A stretch of 64,000 bases of DNA from the NCBI GenBank assembly GCA_036023115.1, contig JAYKKT010000048.1:7274501-7338500 (forward strand), read 5' to 3'. Under the pieces are notes generated by a model. That model was not told the origin of the DNA. It saw only the letters and a program-made list of their open reading frames with translations, and searched no databases. The DNA comes from Brasenia schreberi (Eukaryota > Streptophyta > Magnoliopsida > Nymphaeales > Cabombaceae). Below are positions 11,622 through 23,421 of this stretch, in pieces. The translations under genes were made by a program, and so were the position numbers. Numbering within the stretch: the first letter of the stretch is position 1; every line of letters begins with the position of its first letter.

Positions 11622-14600
11622 ATGGCAGCCGTTGTTGCTAGAGGTAGTCAATTATCACCAACTATTCCAGTCCAAGAAAAGGGAGTAGGAACAAGCGCAA
11701 ATTCCGTGCCGATCCTTCTCTTGTTTCTTGCTCCGATTGTGACCCCAATATCGATAATGGTACCAGCAATTTGAACAATTGTTCTTCATCGATGATTGGA
11801 TTTCCGAATTATGAGATTTCTGATGGAAAGAGTGCGAATGACTTGTGCCTTGGTAAAGAAAATTGCTGCAATATGTGCGGTGCTGGGACACAGCGGATTG
11901 ATCTTGTTAAACCTACCTCACAAGCACCCAGGGCAGGTTTAGCATATAACGAATTCTTGCCAAGGCAAGAGTTTCAAGAAGAATTGGATGTGAATGAGTT
12001 CCAGGATGCAGACTGGAGTGAACTTACTGAGGCTGAGCTTGGGGATCTTGTACTGAATAACCTCGACACAATTTACCAAAGTGCAATTAAAAGAATAGCT
12101 TCCTCTGGGTTTACCCTGGATGTTGCAAAACAGGCTGTACTGAGATGCTGGCATTGTTATGGTACCAAAGATCCAGTGTCCAGTATTGTTGACAATGTGC
12201 TTGCATTTCTTAAAAATGGGCAAGAAATGGATTCAAAAGATCATCCCTTTCAAGATTTACTGCAGTTGGAGAAGCATATTTTGGATGAAATGGTTTGTGT
12301 CTTGAGGGAGATGAGGCCATTTTTCAGTGTAGGGGACGCGCTATGGTGCTTGCTTATTTGTGATATGAACATCACCCATGCGTGTGCAGTGGATACTGAT
12401 GCTATTCCCTGTTTTGGTAATGTTGAGAATGCCGAGGCCCCTCCTGTTTCTATAGTTCCACAACCAAAGAACGTTATGCCTGAAATCTCATCAGCTAGCG
12501 GTTCAAATTCGAACCAACCGAATGAAGGCTGTGCACCACTTTTTCTCATGCCTATTGTGGGTGGAATCCCCAATTTACCACCAGCGAAGTTTCCTTCATC
12601 AAGCAACATGTCTTGCACTAATCGAAAGAGTGAAATTTCAGTTTCATCAGAAAAGCTCCCAAATGAGCCAATGAGTTCCTCCTGCCTCCCTCTTTCTCCA
12701 AGGCCAAAAGGCGAAGAACTTGTTGGGGGTTCAAGTAATTCTTCCTTTTGTCTTCCACAGGAGTCATCAGGTACTTGCAGGGAGCAAGTTACTAGTGCAC
12801 CGCAGATATCTCTACCAGATGCAAAATATGCTTTAGAAGCATATAGACCTGATTCCTATAGAAAGCACCATTTGAATAATTTCAAACGTGTACATTTTAG
12901 GCAGAAGTGTGGTCAAGCTGAAAATAGCCACCAAGGAAATGGTGCTAAGGCGTCTTCAAAATCAAGCAAGAACAATAAGTTGGGTGAGGCAGTCTTGGAC
13001 AGAAAATGGAACCTTGAATCTAATTCCAGTGCCACAATTGTAAAGTGTCCTCCACAACCATATGCTTTTCCGGGATTAGATATCCCCCCATTGGCCCCAA
13101 ACACAGGAAAGCTAAATTTTGTTTCAAATGCTGGACTTTCTGCTAATGCAGGACTAGCACAAAATACAATGAATCTCCCCCTGGCTTGTTCTATGATGCC
13201 TATCAATCTTCCTTTATTATTGCCTTCAAAGGGAAACGAGGCTCTTGAATCAAATCAAAAGGTCCTTGATGATATGGAGAAGGAAGCTGCAACTTGTAGT
13301 TGCCCACACCGTATGCCGTGTCAAATCTTTGGCCAGAGTGCTTTACCAGATGCAAAGGACGAGAAGCTTCTTCAATTGGTACACCATGCACGAACGTTAC
13401 AATCTCAGCTGCAGCAGCGGACAGAATGGGCACAGCAGAAGGTTATGCAGGCTGCTGGAAGGCTAAGCAAAGACAAATCTGAACTTAAATCTCTGAGGCA
13501 AGAAAAGGAAGAAGCAGTGCGAATGATAAAAGAGAGACAGACTCTGGAAGAGAACACCTTAAAGAAACTTTCAGATATGGAAGGTACTATCCTTAAGACC
13601 ACTGCTCATCTTGGGCATGCTGCTAGTGCTACACATAGGCTGGAGGTGGAGAACCGAGAGTTGTGGAAAGGGATGGAAGCTGCAAAAGCTCGTGCTGAAG
13701 AAGCAGCTGCGAATTGTCTAGAGGTTTCGAGACGAGAGGAAGAAACCCTGAGGAAAATCAATTCTTGTGAGAGGCAGAAAGAATTAATTCAAGAGGAACT
13801 TGCAACAGAAAGGTGTAAACAATCTCAGTTACAACAACAACTTCTGCAGGCTGAGGAGCGTTTGGTGACAACTGAGGTTTGCTACTCAAGATTCTTTGTG
13901 ATTACGGTTTAGATTTAGTTTTAGCACAATTGTTGATCTTGCACTCAACAACAACAACAACAATTAAGCCTTTTCCCATACTAGATGGGGTCGGCTACAT
14001 GGATTCTTTGTTTCCACATAGCTCTATCATAATTTGTAGAATCTATGATAGATAAGTCTGACAAAGTTTTATGCTGGCTGTCAGAAGCCTAATGTAACGC
14101 TCCTCCTTTATCCGAGATTGGGACCGGCATGCAAGGGTGATCCCGGTGGAGTTAATTGTTAACCTTGCACTCAATGGAATTAAATTCTATCCAGTTTTTA
14201 TTTTGAGAAATTTGTTATTCTTTTCTCTTGTACTTCATGTAATTGTTCTACTCCATAGGTTTTATTGGGGAAGTTACCATATTGGGATTTGACATACCGT
14301 CTGCTTTTTGAGAACTTATAGGATAAATGGAGACAAGAGAACAAAGCCAAGGAGGAAGCACTTATGCAGGTTAACTCTGAAAAAGAAGAAAGGAGGCAAC
14401 TTGAGCATACATCGAAGTCAAAGGAAGATGGAATACGTATGAAAGCAGAAAGGGATTACCAGCGGTACAGAGATGACATCCAAAGGCTTGAGAATGAGAT
14501 TACTCAACTGAGATTGAAAACTGACTCATCACAGATTGATGCACTTAGGTGGGGCACAGACCGTAGCTATGCCTCTCGCCTCACGGACAATAAAAGTACT

Positions 14601-14855
14601 AAAAAACTTAAGGATAGCGACCGACAGCTTGTTTGTGATGGGGATTTCCAAGACTCATCAGTTGGAGATGTACAACGCAATAGGGAATGTGTTATGTGCT
14701 TGACAGAAGAGATGTCTGTTGTTTTTCTTCCTTGTGCACACCAAGTTGTGTGTATGAATTGCAATCAGCTTCATGAAAAGCAGGGCATGAAGGATTGCCC
14801 TTCCTGTAGGGCTCCAATCCTGCAAAGGATTTGCGTGCGTTTCGTAGACTCTTAG
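11622..14855 (+). CDS. RF298: RING-type E3 ubiquitin ligase, RF298/RF4/MIP1-like, with N-terminal frameshift
   Basis: Two coding exons, 11,622-13,876 and 14,322-14,855, are joined in phase 0 (GAG|GTTTGC ... TATAG|GATAAA). The product is about 929 aa if one missing base is allowed. It has an N-terminal basic motif, a conserved helical module (DWSELTEAELGDLVLNNL, then AKQAVLRCWHCYG), a long Ser-rich middle, coiled coils from about residue 590, and a C-terminal C3HC4 RING (CVMCLTEEMSVVFLPCAHQ ... CPSCRAPI). RING proteins recruit E2 enzymes for ubiquitin transfer. The ATG at 11,622 encodes MAAVVARG...VQEKG, but the following SRNKRKFRADPS, which I recall as contiguous in the family, lies in another frame after 11,683. 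This means either a one-base deletion or a sequence error. The next in-frame ATG is 11,792, which would lose the basic motif. Family members I recall are 800-900 aa. Confidence 0.88.
13949..14154 (-). mobile_element. Short LINE-tailed element (Au-SINE-like) in the RING-gene intron
   Basis: On the minus strand it starts with CCGGTCCCAATCTCGGATAAAGG, continues through GGCTTCTGACAGCCAGCATAAAACTTTG, and ends in the LINE 3' terminus CATGTAGCCGACCCCATCTAG ... GGCTTAATTGTTG(TTG)n. It is flanked by an 18-bp direct repeat with two mismatches (13,931-13,948 and 14,155-14,172; core CTTGCACTCAA), a clear target duplication. It lies within the RING-gene intron (13,877-14,321) in antisense orientation. Confidence 0.85.
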
Positions 14856-16749
14856 TCTATCTGTGGTATCAGAACTCAAACGCAAGCGCAAATTTGAATA
14901 ATGATAGTTGAACATTAATGAATAATCAACCGAGTGTTTTTCTTTTTAAAATGAAAGAAGAAAGAAAAAAGAAAAGACGATTACGTTCTGTTTCACATTT
15001 TGGCACTGGATTGTGGAATCATTATGCATAAAACTCTTCATTTTAAACCTTCACAATGGATAATTATGTCTCCATGAGAGCAGAAAAGTTGCTTTCACTG
15101 TGCTCGTTGAGATACTTAGCAGTCCTTGTTTTGTCAGGTAAAGGGTTTGCTTAAAAGATTCTGTAACCTTGGATATGCTTGTCTTTCGAGATTTCTTTTA
15201 CTTCCTGTCTGTAGATCCTATGAGTTTGGCTTTCCCTGTTTAAATATGGGAAAAGATCCGTTAGGTTGTTGCTAAAGAAGGTTTTGGTTATTTATAACCC
15301 TAATGATGATCTTTAACTATGCCACTAGTTTGTTGCCAGTTTTCATTTCTCTTTTACCGTGTTGCTTTGTGCTTTTATAAAATGTAAATCCTCCTTTTCT
15401 TTGGTACATTTGAGTTGGGCCTAAATCCCCCTTCTTTTTGCTACATTTAGGTTGGGTTTGTTGTCATTTCCTTGGAATCGAGGCTGCTTATGACTAAGGT
15501 TCATATATATGGTGGGATACTCAGTCTCGTCTCTGTGGCATCCTTGATCTCGTCATTTTGCCTCATATTTAATCTTTTGATTTGTTACTTCTTTTTTTCT
15601 TCTAAAACATTAAAAGCCTAGAAATTTACGGGTTTCTAAATGCAAATACATTCTCGATCTAGTGATCTTTTTCTCATCTCCAGGCCATCATCCTCATTGC
15701 TTTCTCTTCCTTTTGTGATTGTATGTATTTTAGTCATGTTGGGTTATTCATAATCAGCATATTTTTTCTATTGCCCTTTTCTTTTACTCTCCCCTCTCCC
15801 CGAAGAAAGACAAACCAACTTTATAGAGGTTTCTCGAGGCAGATACGTTCACATTATCTACCTAGTATGTGTTTAGTATCTCCATGCCAACATCCTACGT
15901 GCTCTCTTTATTTTCTGATCAACATGCATGAGTATTGTTTATAGTGAACAATTAAATGCAACACCATATTCTCGTCGCTTCTTTTCTTCTTCAACCTGAA
16001 GGTTCAAATGCTTCTAGTGTGCAAGTTCATTTTGCTCCACCATACGGTAAACTGAATAATGAAGGAAACAAAAAGGAAGAAGAAACCTTGGCAAGAATTC
16101 ATTATTGTCAAGCCTTTTGCGGCAAATCATGACATACTCCCTCTTCCTCCTCCCCCCTCTCCCTCGCTCTGTGTGTGTGTCTCCCAAAACAGAATAATAT
16201 GCTCAGATTTATTGAGGAAAGGGGATTTTAGTGAGTGGAGTCTTGTTTCATCCACTTTGTGGGGATTTCTGTTTGGCATATCAGGAATAAGCTTTATATG
16301 ATCTAGCATTACGTAACCAAGATAAGAAAGATTATTACTGTAATGTACTATCCCAATTGAGAATGATGTGCATTCCTGATATCATCTTCTTCATGCATTC
16401 TGAGAAATTCTCCCCACACGATAATGTGCTGCTGAGGCATGAATACCACGTAATGTGCCTAGGCCCGACTATGACCCACGAGAGTCATCTCAGCTATGGC
16501 AACTCAGAATTAGTCATTAAATGAGTGCTTTGGTTTTGGGAGTCTTCTTAGTTCATTTTGTTTGGTGGTATTTGCAGTTATTTCACTTAGCGAGTGGTTG
16601 TCTTTTTCATCATTCCAATGTTAATTCCAGTGTTATGCATTGTCCAGCAGCTTTATATGATCTTTTAAGCTTTGCAGAATCAATTTCGCATTTGCATAGG
16701 AACGTAACCTTCTTGTTTAACACCACAGATTGCATTTCTCGAGGCATTA
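14856..16749. other. 3' flank of the RING gene, no further gene seen
   Basis: T-rich sequence without conserved coding segments. The open frames here (for example 15,723-15,944 and 16,059-16,301) have no recognisable motif and look like chance. The 3' untranslated region of the RING gene must lie at its start, but no polyadenylation site can be fixed with confidence. Confidence 0.45.
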
Positions 16750-16954
16750 CAGTGAAAATACCAACAACCAAGCCTTTTCCCACACTAGATGGGCTGGTTG
16801 CATGGATTCTTTGATGCCATGGTGTTTAATCTTGTGCCAATCTTCGTAAGTTATAGAATCCTTGGTGAAAATTTACTGTTTATGCAGGATGTCAGAAGCT
16901 TAACGCACGCTTTTCCTTTCTCATCTGCTTTTGGACTAGCCATGGCAAAGTTTG
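16750..16954 (-). mobile_element. Diverged short LINE-tailed element
   Basis: The left part, CAACAACCAAGCCTTTTCCC...ACTAGATGGGCTGG, is the reverse complement of the LINE/SINE 3' terminus. The right part (GATGTCAGAAGCTTAACGC) matches the body of the element at 13,949-14,154. An exact 15-bp direct repeat, TTTCTCGAGGCATTA, at 16,735-16,749 and 16,955-16,969 marks the target duplication. Confidence 0.75.
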
Positions 16955-17024
16955 TTTCTCGAGGCATTAGATAAACTTTATTGGAGTTAAAATGCTCATA
17001 TGGCACATGATCATTCATAAGTGT

Positions 17025-17860
17025 GAGGAAGAATCATGTAGCTGACCCTACTTAGTTTGGGAAAAGTCATGATTTTGGTTTTAGTTTTGGATTATATACA
17101 CTATGTTTGGTGCAAGGTTTGTGCAACCCCCCAGCGCATACATGTTGAAAGATATCTTTTGTTATATATATTGGTAGAAAGAGTGGGCTGGGGCCTGATC
17201 AGCAAAGCAACCTTCCATGGTTTCAAAAGAGAGAACTTCAGAAGGTAACATGAGATAATCCTAGCGGTTCATAATCATTCTTACATGGAATTTTGATTCT
17301 TCTTTTCTCTGGAATGCAAAGCTAAATTTGGTAAGCTTTAGCCATCCTTTTTTCTTGCCAATGTTATATTGCAAATCTTATGTCCATCTTGTGAAGTTTG
17401 AACCTCAATTACCTTGAGATGAATAGTTCTGAATCTATTTGATTCTTGCTGTTTATATGAAGATTGCACATAACTAGATGCACGAATACTCTCATTTTCT
17501 CATTTTTTCCAGACAACATGAAAATGGTGCTTCACATCCTTTCGTCCTCCTGTGACTATGTTCTGTGTTCTCTATGTGTTTGTTTTCATTTATGAACTTC
17601 ATTCTCGTATTTTGTTATTAAGGGAGCTTTAGAAGAACAATTCCTTGGGTTGTTTGGAAGAGGCATCCAGATAAAGAGTTGAAAAATTAGAATAAGATGA
17701 ACCCCTTGAGAGGGAGGGAAGGCCTCATGAATGTTGGAAGGTTAAAGCGTCATCTTAGTTTTTTGGGAGTTCAATGCTAATGCGTGATAAAATAGAGCAC
17801 AGTGGGGTGAGAATCCATCTAGCTAACTCCACTTAGTGTTAGATAAGGCTTGGGCTTGCA
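17025..17860 (+). mobile_element. Plus-strand LINE/SINE 3'-end relics
   Basis: Two separate relics. At 17,030-17,075, AATCATGTAGCTGACCCTACTTAG...GGGAAAAG is the terminal motif of the LINE family. At about 17,640-17,860 a degraded stretch ends with GAGAATCCATCTAGCTAACTCCACTTAGTG...AAGGC, the same terminus preceded by LINE C-terminal-like sequence. The intervening 500 bp are unassigned. Confidence 0.5.
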
Positions 17861-18117
17861 TTCAGACTTGATGGTAAGGGAAGCATGGCTAGAGAATCAA
17901 ATGAGAAGTGTCATAAACTCGAGGGGCGAGCGACATTAAGTCACCTGTAGTGATAGTTGACAGTGTCAAGGGTCTGAAAGTCCAGTTTAGCTGGTGCTTT
18001 GTTGGGTTTGAGAAAAGGGAGTGGAGGGCTTACAGGACAGGGTATTCAAACTCTCCTAAGATACGAAGTGAAAAGAATACTAAGAAAGATATCCAGTTAT
18101 ACATGCATTTGGCAATG

Positions 18118-18278
18118 GTAACTACAACTAAGCCTTTTCTCATACTAGATGGGGCATTCTTTGTTTTTTTGTTGAATCCATGTTAAGTCCGACAAGGTTT
18201 TACACTGGCCATCGGAAGCCTAACGCAACCATCCTCCTTTTTCCGGGCTTGAAACCGGCTCCCTTACATAAGCAGAGT
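18118..18278 (-). mobile_element. Short LINE-tailed element (Au-SINE-like), second clear copy
   Basis: On the minus strand it has GGAGCCGGTTTCAAGCCCGG, then GGTTGCGTTAGGCTTCCGATGG, then the shortened LINE terminus CCCCATCTAGTATGAG...GGCTTAGTTG. The flanks TGCATTTGGCAATG (18,104-18,117) and TGCATTTGACAATG (18,279-18,292) match 13 of 14. It has the same architecture as the copy in the RING-gene intron. Confidence 0.82.
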
Positions 18279-18555
18279 TGCATTTGACAATGATAAATAA
18301 AAAGAAAATGTATAAGGAAAATAAGAGCACGCACACTTTAGATTGGTGTCATACTTCCTCTTTCAGGGAAACCCAAGTGTTCTCCCTTCGGAGGCCTGAG
18401 CTTCCTCATATTGGAGTTGCACTTCCCTCGCACAAACAGGGAAAGCGCTCGGGACAACACAAACAATTTCACTGTATGGTTTCTTCAAATTTGATGGGGG
18501 CCTATATGCAATAGCTGAGCCAATCCCTTTGGTATGGTTTAAAGCTCAAAGAGGA

Positions 18556-18647
18556 GTAAATAAACTGATAGGAGCATCAAATTTGCAATGGTGAAAATGT
18601 ATAAATAAACTCATAGGAGCATCAAATTTGCAATGGTGAAAATGTTC
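18556..18647. repeat. 46-bp tandem duplication
   Basis: ATAAACTSATAGGAGCATC followed by AAATTTGCAATGGTGAAAATG occurs twice head to tail with one or two differences. A short (CT)n run follows at 18,648-18,667. Confidence 0.88.
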
Positions 18648-18957
18648 CCTCTCTCTCTCTCTCTCTGCTTGCATGCAAGTAGCTTAGATTGCTAGTTACT
18701 TTATGAACTGAGAAGCAGTGGGATAAAGCAGATTGCTATTTGTCGGGGAGAAAATGAATTCACACACATATCCAGGTCCCTCTCTCACGCACACAAACAC
18801 ATACACCCACAGACAGATGTGCAAACACTCTTCATACTCTTACTGAAAACCAATTTATCTCACTAAATTCTTTAAAATATTCTCAGCATAGAATACCAAT
18901 CCAGCATCGTCCTTTAAGAACCAAGGACAGAATCTCCATCAAGCACCACCCAAGAGA

Positions 18958-19117
18958 CAGTGGCAGATCTAGAAAATAGTTTTGGAAGGGGCGATGTTCA
19001 TCGTGTTAGGGGGTGAAGCATGAATCTCAACCATGTAAAACATAGGTTTTACTGTAAAATTTCAAATTTTCAAAGGGGCGGTTGCCCCCCCAACCCCTCC
19101 ATGTAGATCCGCCATTG
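18958..19117. mobile_element. 160-bp hAT-like MITE with perfect 8-bp TSD
   Basis: The left end CAGTGGCAGATCTAGAA and the reverse-complemented right end CAATGGCGGATCTACAT are inverted repeats. Perfect direct repeats CCAAGAGA at 18,950-18,957 and 19,118-19,125 flank it. The interior has GGGGCG-type stretches near both ends. It shares termini with the element at 8,940-9,121, and partial relics of the motif occur near 47,835, 57,030 and 60,025. Confidence 0.85.
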
Positions 19118-19273
19118 CCAAGAGAAGATCCCTCAAGAAGTGGTTAAAAAAATAAGGCAAACAAGGAAAAGAAAGAAAAGGAAGACGAAGCTATACAAGA
19201 ACCAACAGCACAATAACATCCCTCCCCACTTGACAACAAATAATACGTACTTGTGGGGGCGCGGATTCAAGAA

Positions 19274-19466
19274 CTACACGGCTATTACATCTATGTTTGA
19301 TGTGTCTTCACATCTCAGCACAATACCCTCTAGGTTTGTAGGAAAAAAGCACTTGGCCCATTGACAACCAGTTGAGAATGTCTCGGGAGGAGGCACTATC
19401 ATAAGCACGTTCTCATTCCTTTGGACGACGCCCATTACATTAACAGCACTCCCTTTCTTGATATAC
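19274..19466 (-). pseudogene. Last exon of the split At1g16860-family gene
   Basis: The acceptor is CTCTAG|GTATATC at 19,467 and the stop codon is at 19,276-19,274. It encodes YIKKGSAVNVMGVVQRNENV, then a conserved CQWAKC and GIVLRCEDTS. It joins in frame to the preceding exon (GAAGG + GTATATC gives Glu-Gly-Tyr-Ile). This exon itself contains no lesion. Confidence 0.85.
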
Positions 19467-19713
19467 CTAGAGAGAGATATCAGAACCAATCACAAATCAT
19501 TTGAGAGCTATAATGAGGCATATTACCTAATCTACTCTATTGGCATCAACGGTTACCCTGTAACACAACTAGGAAAAATAACTTCTCAAGTTGAACTAGC
19601 AATATAGCCACAACTGATGGACGTTAAATGGGCAAAAAGAGAGAAAAACAAATACTGTACAATAAGCCCAGAAAGGATAAGTATGACAAGTATAAAAACT
19701 TTGAACATTGTAC

Positions 19714-19913
19714 AAAAGATTAGAAATTAATATTGAAGGTATTCTTCAAAAGAAGAACAATTCTACAAAGCTGGGGTTTCGATCCTGTTGCAACTGAATG
19801 AGCCAATTTCAGTAAGTAAACATTGTATAAAAGATTATAAATTAATATTGAAGGTAATCTTCAAAAGAAGAATTCTACAAAGCTGGGGTTTTGATCCTGT
19901 TGCAATTGAATGA
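19714..19913. repeat. Direct repeat of about 88 bp, two copies 114 bp apart
   Basis: The segment beginning AAAAGATTAGAAATTAATATTG and ending CTGTTGCAACTGAATGAG (19,714-19,803) recurs at 19,828-19,913 with few substitutions and a short deletion. It lies in the intron between the last two exons of the split gene. Confidence 0.85.
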
Positions 19914-20333
19914 GCGGCCCATCACGTTTAAATACCACCACGTCTGCTTGCCTTTCAAAACGAGAGCAATTTAGATGAAAACATGATCACTGATAATGGT
20001 AAATTGATGAATCACGATGCCATGCTGGTGTAGTTGCATAAGTTATTTTCTCACCAACTCTTTTTTATAAGAGTAGCAGATGGATGGCTAACCGCATAAT
20101 TTGCACGTGAGTCTAATTGATAAAGAAATGATAATTTCCATAACATCAAATAGTGGAATAAATTGCAAACCAAGCTTTGCACGTATTGAAGCCGTGCAGT
20201 TGCTCCAAAAGATGTGCACTGTTGCGGTCATTATAAGCACAGAGGAAAGATAGCACATACAGGACAATCAAAAGATAAAAACTCAGAAGTACCAGGCCAG
20301 TTCAGCTCTGATGCTACTAACGGCACTTGTTAA

Positions 20334-20366
<33 letters not shown>

Positions 20367-20694
20367 TTCACACTTTTGAGTTTACATGATGTTTACAGGG
20401 TATCTTGCTTATAACTTGGTATCGATGTTTACACTCTAGAAACTTTTATTTTTGCAAACAATCAATTTAGATTGCTCAGAAATGCAATATAACAAGTCAT
20501 CACGCCAATAACCTTCCGCTATAAAGAAAAGCCTGCCAATCCCATCACATGCTATCCAGTGAATGAACTGCACATCATGAAGGGTTGGAGGCACATAAAC
20601 GATTTCAGAAATCAAATATGACAAAGCATAGCACTAAAAAGATAAAGACAAATTAAGAGTAATAAAGAAAGTAGATTTAAAATGCTGAACTTAC

Positions 20695-20906
20695 CCTTCA
20701 TTCATGCGCATAATTTGATCATCGCTCGATAGATTTCTCTCCCCTAACCACCTCAAAAATTCAGGGGACAATTCTCTGTTCTTCTAATTTATATTAACAA
20801 TGACGGATTCATCTACATAGGGAGTTACTTTAGCACCATAACCAGTTTTCACTAGTGCTCTCAATCCAGACTGGAAGTCAGAGATGTAAAAGTCAACCAC
20901 ATGCCT
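20695..20906 (-). pseudogene. Penultimate exon of the split At1g16860-family gene
   Basis: The acceptor ATGGCAG|AGGCATG is at 20,907 and the donor GAAGG|GTAAGTT at 20,694. It encodes RHVVDFYISDFQSGLRALVK, then VTPYVDESVIVNIN, an in-frame TAG, then NRELSPEFLRWLGERNLSSD. The TAG truncates the reading frame. Confidence 0.83.
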
Positions 20907-20965
20907 CTGCCATAATTTCAAAATGACATAAAATGTTAAGACAAGAAATCGAAAACATAGTGTCA

Positions 20966-21644
20966 TCTAAGTCATTGAAATAAGTCCTAAATTATTGAAT
21001 TCTTCAAATCATTATAAAAAGATGATATTCTCCTGGCTTGGCACCAAACCAAGAGTACATAATTCAGCATGGCAACACACATTTACACCAAGCCGAGGCT
21101 GTTGAAGGGATTTCTGATGTAACATGGGCTTGGCACCAACTCATACAGTGTTTAAACTTAACTTTTAACTCTTCTGCATTTAGAGATGGGCACTAGCTCT
21201 AGGATGTACATGATGACATATCAAACGAGTTCCATATTCTTCCATATTCCAGCTCATCTGTATTTTCGTCTTACTCCACGCCAATAGTCATAACATCCTA
21301 CAACATATCCTAAGGGTTTGCATCCAAATCTACATTTGTTTTCATTCTGAAACCAGCCTGACTGTGCAACATTATCTTGAGTCAGCTTTTGAGGATATGT
21401 ATTGTTGGTAGACCTTCAGGTAACAACTATCTAAGAAAAACAGAGTGAAAATGTTGTGAGATTGACAACATTCTCAGGTCCACCTAAGGGAAAAAAGAAT
21501 GTCGAATTACAACTTGATATTGTCTGTAACTAATTGGAAACATCATAAATCCTGAAAGAAAAGCTCAGTATCAGAGGTTTAAGCTAATTTGGACTCTGTG
21601 CTGCCCTAACAACATGGAGGCAAGATGGAATGAACAAAGGTAGC
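20966..21644. other. Intronic or intergenic remnant of the split gene
   Basis: No exon is recognisable between the penultimate exon and the left LTR of copia element 1. The missing transmembrane-encoding part of the At1g16860-like gene is not here. Confidence 0.5.
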
Positions 21645-21741
21645 TGCTAATTGTAATAGGTACGGGCCACTAGGGCCCGTGTTTGAGGCTGGACTGGCCC
21701 AGGCCACCAGGGCCTGGGGGGTCAATCAACTAGCTGTTGGA
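21645..21741 (+). repeat. Copia 1 5' LTR, truncated after about 97 bp
   Basis: It matches the 3' LTR from TGCTAATTGTAATAGG through CAACTAGCTGTTGGA, then diverges. The rest of the LTR and the primer-binding site are missing. A 19-bp repeat, GAGATGTTTAGATGTATCC, occurs at about 21,800 and again inside gag at about 21,909, suggesting that the deleted segment was rejoined by rearrangement. Confidence 0.8.
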
Positions 21742-23421
21742 GGCAGCTGGCCTCGGATTGAAGGAATCGAGTGCATTAAAGGCTGACTGCTATGCATAGG
21801 AGATGTTTAGATGTATCCAGCATGCCACGGGTGCAAATTTCGAGAAAACATACCAAACTTGAGATTAGTCCAACTCTTTTGATTTTGCATGAAATGGAAA
21901 GCAAAAATGAGATGTTTAGATGTATCCTTGACCCAAAATATTATCAAAGTTGGGCTAGGATCATGAAAAAATATTTTTTGTCAAAATATTTTTGGGATTA
22001 CATTGATGGAACCATACAAGAACCAATTTTGAATATTGATGGTTTGAAGGATGATGAGATTATTAAAGCTAATGAAAAATATAAACAAGACTTAAAAGCA
22101 TGAGAAAAAATGAATGCAAAAATTACTTTGATTATTTGTCAAAATGTAGATGACAAACTTAAAAATAAAATTAGTGCTTTCGAAAATGCATTTGAAACTT
22201 GGGAATATTTAAAGAAACTTTATTCTCAAGATGATTTTGTTTTTCAAATTGATTTGATAGAAAGAATGATAATACTTAAACAAGGAAATTTAAGCATTAG
22301 AGACTATCACAATGAGTATGGACCCAACTAAAGAGTTTTGATAAATTTGAGAATCTTCATAAATTAAATGAATTTCAAGAATTTTTGGACAATCAATATT
22401 TCTTTTTGTTTATGTGTGGGTTAAGAGATGAATTTGAAAACATTAAATCAAATTTAATACATGAAAAACCTAGACCTAGAGGAGACTCGTTTTTGGCCGA
22501 CCTTGTTATGGAGGAAACAATGTTGAAAAATATGAATGTTGCCAAAGAAGCCTTTCTTGCCGCATCCAAACTGGGAGCTAACTTAAAGACTTACAAGCCT
22601 CCACATGCGAAAAATGCCGAAAGAACATCAAAGAAGCTCATGGGTCCATGGCCTAACAAAGACACCATTTGTCACTATTGTAAGGAAAGTGGACACATCA
22701 AAACCACTTATCCTCTTCTCCGAAAAAAGTTTGGAAATGTGGGAGCCGTGGAAGAAAAATGAGGAGTCTTGCCCAATAACATTAAGGCATACATAGAAGA
22801 AATATTCAAGGAAAACGCAAGCATTTTCAGGAATGCTCTATCAACCTCTCAATGTATGTCTTAGTTTTTAGATTTGGGTGCTTCTTTTCATATGACACAT
22901 TATGAAAATTTCTTGATTAAATCTCGTGAAACCATTGGAAAACATGTATTTACGACCGATGGTACAAAACTTCAAATTAAGCAAATAGAGAATTTTGAAA
23001 AAAAAAAATTTAAAATCCAAAATGTAAATTTTATACCTAAACTTAACTTGAACTTACTTTCGGTTGCTCAAATCTGTGATAATGATTGTATAGTCACTTT
23101 CTCATCCAAACATTATGTGGTGTAGGATCACCTATCGAGGAATGTGATTGATAAGGCCATAGAGAAAGTGGACTATACAAAATGGATTATCTTGTTATGC
23201 CAAATTTTGAGTCTTGTAATGTAGCCCAAGATGCTACTCTTTGGCATAAAAGACTTGGGCATTTGGATTTACAAAATCTTTGTAACATTCTCTTGATGAA
23301 AAAGATTAGAGAACAAAAGCTTGAATGTAAAGAGTGATTCTTGGGAAAATGCATCATCTCCCTTTTGGAGAAAGAAACTATGTACCAAACAAAGCTTTTG
23401 ATTTAATACATTCGAATGTGT

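Noticed and set aside
11939..13602. Minus-strand and alternate-frame open frames of 60-120 codons inside the RING gene
   Set aside because: They overlap a conserved plus-strand coding exon and lack family motifs; they are shadows of it.
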